From assembly GCA_014802045.1 (NCBI GenBank), contig JAAVDA010000022.1, forward strand, positions 103,956 through 136,122: DNA of 32,167 nucleotides, in the 5' to 3' direction. Below the pieces are notes generated by a model, which did not search any database, was not told where the DNA came from, and saw only the letters and a program-made list of their open reading frames with translations. Shown piece by piece: positions 29,845-32,167 of this stretch (position 1 is its first letter; every line of letters starts with the position of its first letter). The stretch is from Bacteroides sp. (GTDB lineage: Bacteria; Bacteroidota; Bacteroidia; Bacteroidales; Muribaculaceae). A program made the translations under genes and the position numbers.

Positions 29845-31944
29845 TTAAATACTGCTGATAAGCTTCAGGATTTTGGTGGTGACAAATAAAATTGGTTTCC
29901 ATTCTCTTGCAACTTTTACAATAGTTGGGAGATCGGATTCTGAGATGCAGGCTAAAAACGATTGCTCGTCAATGTCTGTATTTTTACGAAGTTTACGAAG
30001 CCATCGATAGGCTTTTGGCAAGTATATTTCGGTTTTAAGCTCTAAATCCAAAAGATACATTTTTGCGTCATCGTGAGTCCAGCTTATGAGAGTGTTGGGA
30101 GATTTGGAAAAAGCTTTAGTGAAAATCTTTTTTGTAATCGGAGGTATGAAAGATATGGCTTGTTGAGTGGTGGCAATTAGCGCCTTTCCGGTTTGAGGGT
30201 CAAGTTTCATGGTTGTTTTGATTCCGTCTTCCTTGTTGATTACATAAAGGCGTTTGAATGGAAAGACCGCGTTCTGATATTCTTGATTCGTGCCGGAATC
30301 AAGAAGGGTGAAATTCCAGATCATGTTCTTGTCATCCTCAGACCATTCCTCTTCCTTTAGATGATGCGCAATTTTCTGTTTGAGAATAGAAAATTGTTCC
30401 GGACTGTCATTGGAAGATTCGTCATATTGTTCGATTTCTTTGAGCAATATGTTGTCGTTGTTGATTCCAATCTTTGCCGCCGCCAGAAAATAGGCTTTTT
30501 GTTTTGCATCGTCGGCATCTCCGGAGTTTGAAGCTATATGCTCTATTTCCCATCCGTTTCTTGACCCTTTTCTCTCTTCTTTCTTATAGAGATGAAATGG
30601 AAACCGATAGAACGCTCCCATTCCAAACCGTTGCTCCTTTCGGAGATTCCGATTTTGCCATAGCACTTCTTCAATGTTGTGGAGAAGAAGCAGTGGAAGA
30701 CACTTTCTTTTTTCGTTTTCCTGATATCTTGCGGAGAGGTCGTTACAGCCCGAAAGTATATCCCCGGCAATCAAGTTCCGGAGATATGTGTGAAACCGGC
30801 TTTTGGTCATCCCTTGTTCAGACCATTTGGCATAAAGCTTTATCAATAGACCCTCTTTTTGATGGATGCAATAGCCAACGTGGTGATAGAGGGTGCTGTC
30901 TGAATACCATTCGGAGATAGCATTCAGAATAGACTTGGCTTTATTCCAGATAATCTTTGAACATTCTTCTAATCCGATTTCTTTATTATGCCTTATAAAA
31001 AGGTCGAAATATCTGAAAGTCTTGTGATTGTCATTTCCTAATCTGGTTTTATATTTGCTGTCTGTTTCTGAAAGACGGAGCAAATCGTTATTGCGAATCA
31101 AGTCAAAAATCCATTCTATGCGTGTAGGTTTGTGATAGTCAATGTCGTTTTGCATGAATAACCAGAACTCATCATCCTGGAGCTGATATTCAAATGTGTC
31201 CCATTCGGCCGCTCGCTCAAACATGGCTTTTCTTCCGTCATAGTCGCAATGAAGTATGAATGCTTTTATTAGCTCGGCGTCTGTAAGTCCGATTTTTCCG
31301 TCGTTCAAACGCCTGAAAACCAAAACCGGATTAGGGTCTAAGCTATGATACCATATGAATTTCACTTGAGTCAGCAGGGTTTTGGAAAAACGTGATTTGA
31401 AGGTCTGCTCTTTTGTCTCTTTTTCTGAAAACCAGATTCTGATGGTTTCATATGCCTCATGCATATGGTAGTAATCTTCATTTTGATCCTTTAGCTTGAG
31501 AATTTCTGCCCGGTGGTCAGGGATGCTCAGGTTTTGCAGGTAGTTCCAAGACCCATGGCGGGTTTCATATTCAAGGGAGTAGAAATTATCATCCGGTTTG
31601 TTGATGCCTAATGCCGAGAGAATCAGAAATATGGTGGTAAGGCGTTGCTGGCCGTCAATAACTTCAAGGCTTCTGTTTTCAAGCAGATGTTGTATCTCGG
31701 CAAGAGAGTCGGTTTCTTTGATTTTGTCTAATAAGGTTTTGTTGTCCTCTGTGTAACCCACCACAAGAGGCTGGATACAATATGTTTCGCCAATCTTTTC
31801 GTGGTCGGCATTCATAAAATCCTCAATATCATTGAGAAGATCAACAACCTGCTCTTTTTCCCACTTATATCCTCGCTGGTAGTTCGGGATGAAAAAACTT
31901 TTATCTCGAAGTGAAGAAACTGAACATAGTCTGAAATTTTCCAT
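29845..31944 (-). CDS. DUF262-DUF1524-like protein (GmrSD-type), upstream member of a pair
   Basis: The 699-residue protein has SFFIPNYQRGYKWEKEQ (16-32) and EVIDGQQRLTTIFLILSAL (94-112), the DUF262 signature. VLVFRRLNDGKIGLTDAELIKAFI (207-230) is the second family motif. Near the C-terminus RNGWEIEHIASNSGD (H469), NMIWNFTLLDSGTNQEYQNA and FPFKRLYV resemble the DUF1524 His-Asn nuclease motif (xExHIxx ... NxTLLxxxxN ... NxxFxxK). The same combination occurs in the type IV restriction enzyme GmrSD, which cuts modified phage DNA. The gene is directly upstream of the second DUF262 gene and downstream of a tRNA-Arg pair, a usual place for defence cargo. Substrate modification is unknown. Confidence 0.8.
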   Translation of the reverse strand: MENFRLCSVSSLRDKSFFIPNYQRGYKWEKEQVVDLLNDIEDFMNADHEKIGETYCIQPLVVGYTEDNKTLLDKIKETDSLAEIQHLLENRSLEVIDGQQRLTTIFLILSALGINKPDDNFYSLEYETRHGSWNYLQNLSIPDHRAEILKLKDQNEDYYHMHEAYETIRIWFSEKETKEQTFKSRFSKTLLTQVKFIWYHSLDPNPVLVFRRLNDGKIGLTDAELIKAFILHCDYDGRKAMFERAAEWDTFEYQLQDDEFWLFMQNDIDYHKPTRIEWIFDLIRNNDLLRLSETDSKYKTRLGNDNHKTFRYFDLFIRHNKEIGLEECSKIIWNKAKSILNAISEWYSDSTLYHHVGYCIHQKEGLLIKLYAKWSEQGMTKSRFHTYLRNLIAGDILSGCNDLSARYQENEKRKCLPLLLLHNIEEVLWQNRNLRKEQRFGMGAFYRFPFHLYKKEERKGSRNGWEIEHIASNSGDADDAKQKAYFLAAAKIGINNDNILLKEIEQYDESSNDSPEQFSILKQKIAHHLKEEEWSEDDKNMIWNFTLLDSGTNQEYQNAVFPFKRLYVINKEDGIKTTMKLDPQTGKALIATTQQAISFIPPITKKIFTKAFSKSPNTLISWTHDDAKMYLLDLELKTEIYLPKAYRWLRKLRKNTDIDEQSFLACISESDLPTIVKVAREWKPILFVTTKILKLISSI

Positions 31945-32008
31945 GAAAGAGTGTCGTTCGTTTGAGTTGAGTAAGGTGGTTTGTCTTCAAAGAGGGGGGC
32001 TGAAATGT

Positions 32009-32042
32009 AAAAAAAAGAGCATTTTCACAACCGAAAATGCTC
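32009..32042 (-). terminator. Rho-independent terminator of the tRNA-Arg transcript
   Basis: GAGCATTTTC (32017-32026) pairs with GAAAATGCTC (32033-32042) around a six-base loop. On the minus strand it is followed by a run of eight Ts. It sits 10 bases after the tRNA 3' end and about 65 bases before the DUF262 ATG, insulating that gene from the tRNA transcript. Confidence 0.9.
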
Positions 32043-32051
32043 CTTCTTAAG

Positions 32052-32125
32052 TGACTCCTACAGGATTCAAACCTGTAACCTTCTGATCCGTAGTCAGATG
32101 CTCTATTCAGTTGAGCTAAGGAGCC
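32052..32125 (-). tRNA. tRNA-Arg (anticodon ACG)
   Basis: The 74 bases on the minus strand fold as a cloverleaf. The acceptor is GGCTCCT with AGGAGTC (one G-T), the D-arm contains AGCTCAACTGAATAGAGC, the anticodon loop is CTACGGA (anticodon ACG, probably read as inosine at the wobble base), and the T-arm is ACAGG, TTTGAAT, CCTGT. Discriminator A, no encoded CCA. A second copy lies 21 bases upstream on the same strand. Confidence 0.93.
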
Positions 32126-32146
32126 ATCGCGTGTTAACTAATTTAG

Positions 32147-32167
32147 TGACTCCTACAGGATTCAAAC
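32147..32167 (-). tRNA. Second tRNA-Arg copy, cut by the window edge
   Basis: The last 21 bases repeat exactly the 3' end (acceptor and T-arm start) of the adjacent tRNA-Arg. This shows a tandem tRNA cluster on the minus strand, of which only this piece is in the window; its anticodon cannot be read. Confidence 0.75.

Overview
The window reads as a chromosome segment of a Bacteroidales bacterium, most likely of the Muribaculaceae (S24-7) type; the family-level guess is an inference. The signs are repeated matches to the Bacteroidota promoter element TAnnTTTG upstream of genes, few recognisable Shine-Dalgarno sequences, and families typical of this group (BspA-type leucine-rich repeats, PCMD, DUF3943, a stand-alone carboxyltransferase/biotin subunit). 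Most genes lie on the minus strand.

Left part (1-14785), mostly conserved core genes: a minus-strand cdsA - purM - MltF-like lipoprotein run; a plus-strand pair of an Omp85-type outer-membrane protein and an EptA-like phosphoethanolamine transferase; a minus-strand run of a degenerate SDR-like protein, a YbhN/LPG-synthase-like membrane protein and an NfeD-type membrane serine protease; a plus-strand family 2 glycosyltransferase; then minus-strand gyrB, rnr and folB.

Middle (15160-22382), accessory: a tRNA-Pro(GGG) with a strong hairpin behind it, a 300-bp stretch without a gene but with several small inverted repeats, then a minus-strand operon read from about 22375 down to 15558. It encodes a cytoplasmic Ser/Thr kinase fused to about 29 BspA-type leucine-rich repeats; a 201-aa protein resembling NADAR ADP-ribose-processing domains; a protein joining a DarT-like ADP-ribosyltransferase domain to a von Willebrand A (vWA) domain; a PP2C phosphatase; and a small Ser/Tyr/Asp-rich protein. 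The kinase/vWA/PP2C trio parallels the E. coli YegI/YegL/PphC and TerY-P type gene sets. Adding a DarT-like transferase and a possible NADAR reversal enzyme suggests a module that couples protein phosphorylation to reversible ADP-ribosylation, perhaps of nucleic acid. This is the best candidate for an undescribed system; its function is an inference.

Right part (22494-32167): a biotin-dependent carboxyltransferase subunit, a PCMD exported protein, a DUF3943 protein, an ECF sigma factor with a near-consensus promoter, then two overlapping or abutting DUF262 (GmrS/ParB-like) proteins, the upstream one with a DUF1524/HNH-like C-terminus. These resemble type IV restriction (GmrSD) components and may be a two-protein defence module. 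The window ends in a tandem pair of tRNA-Arg(ACG) genes, the second cut by the edge.
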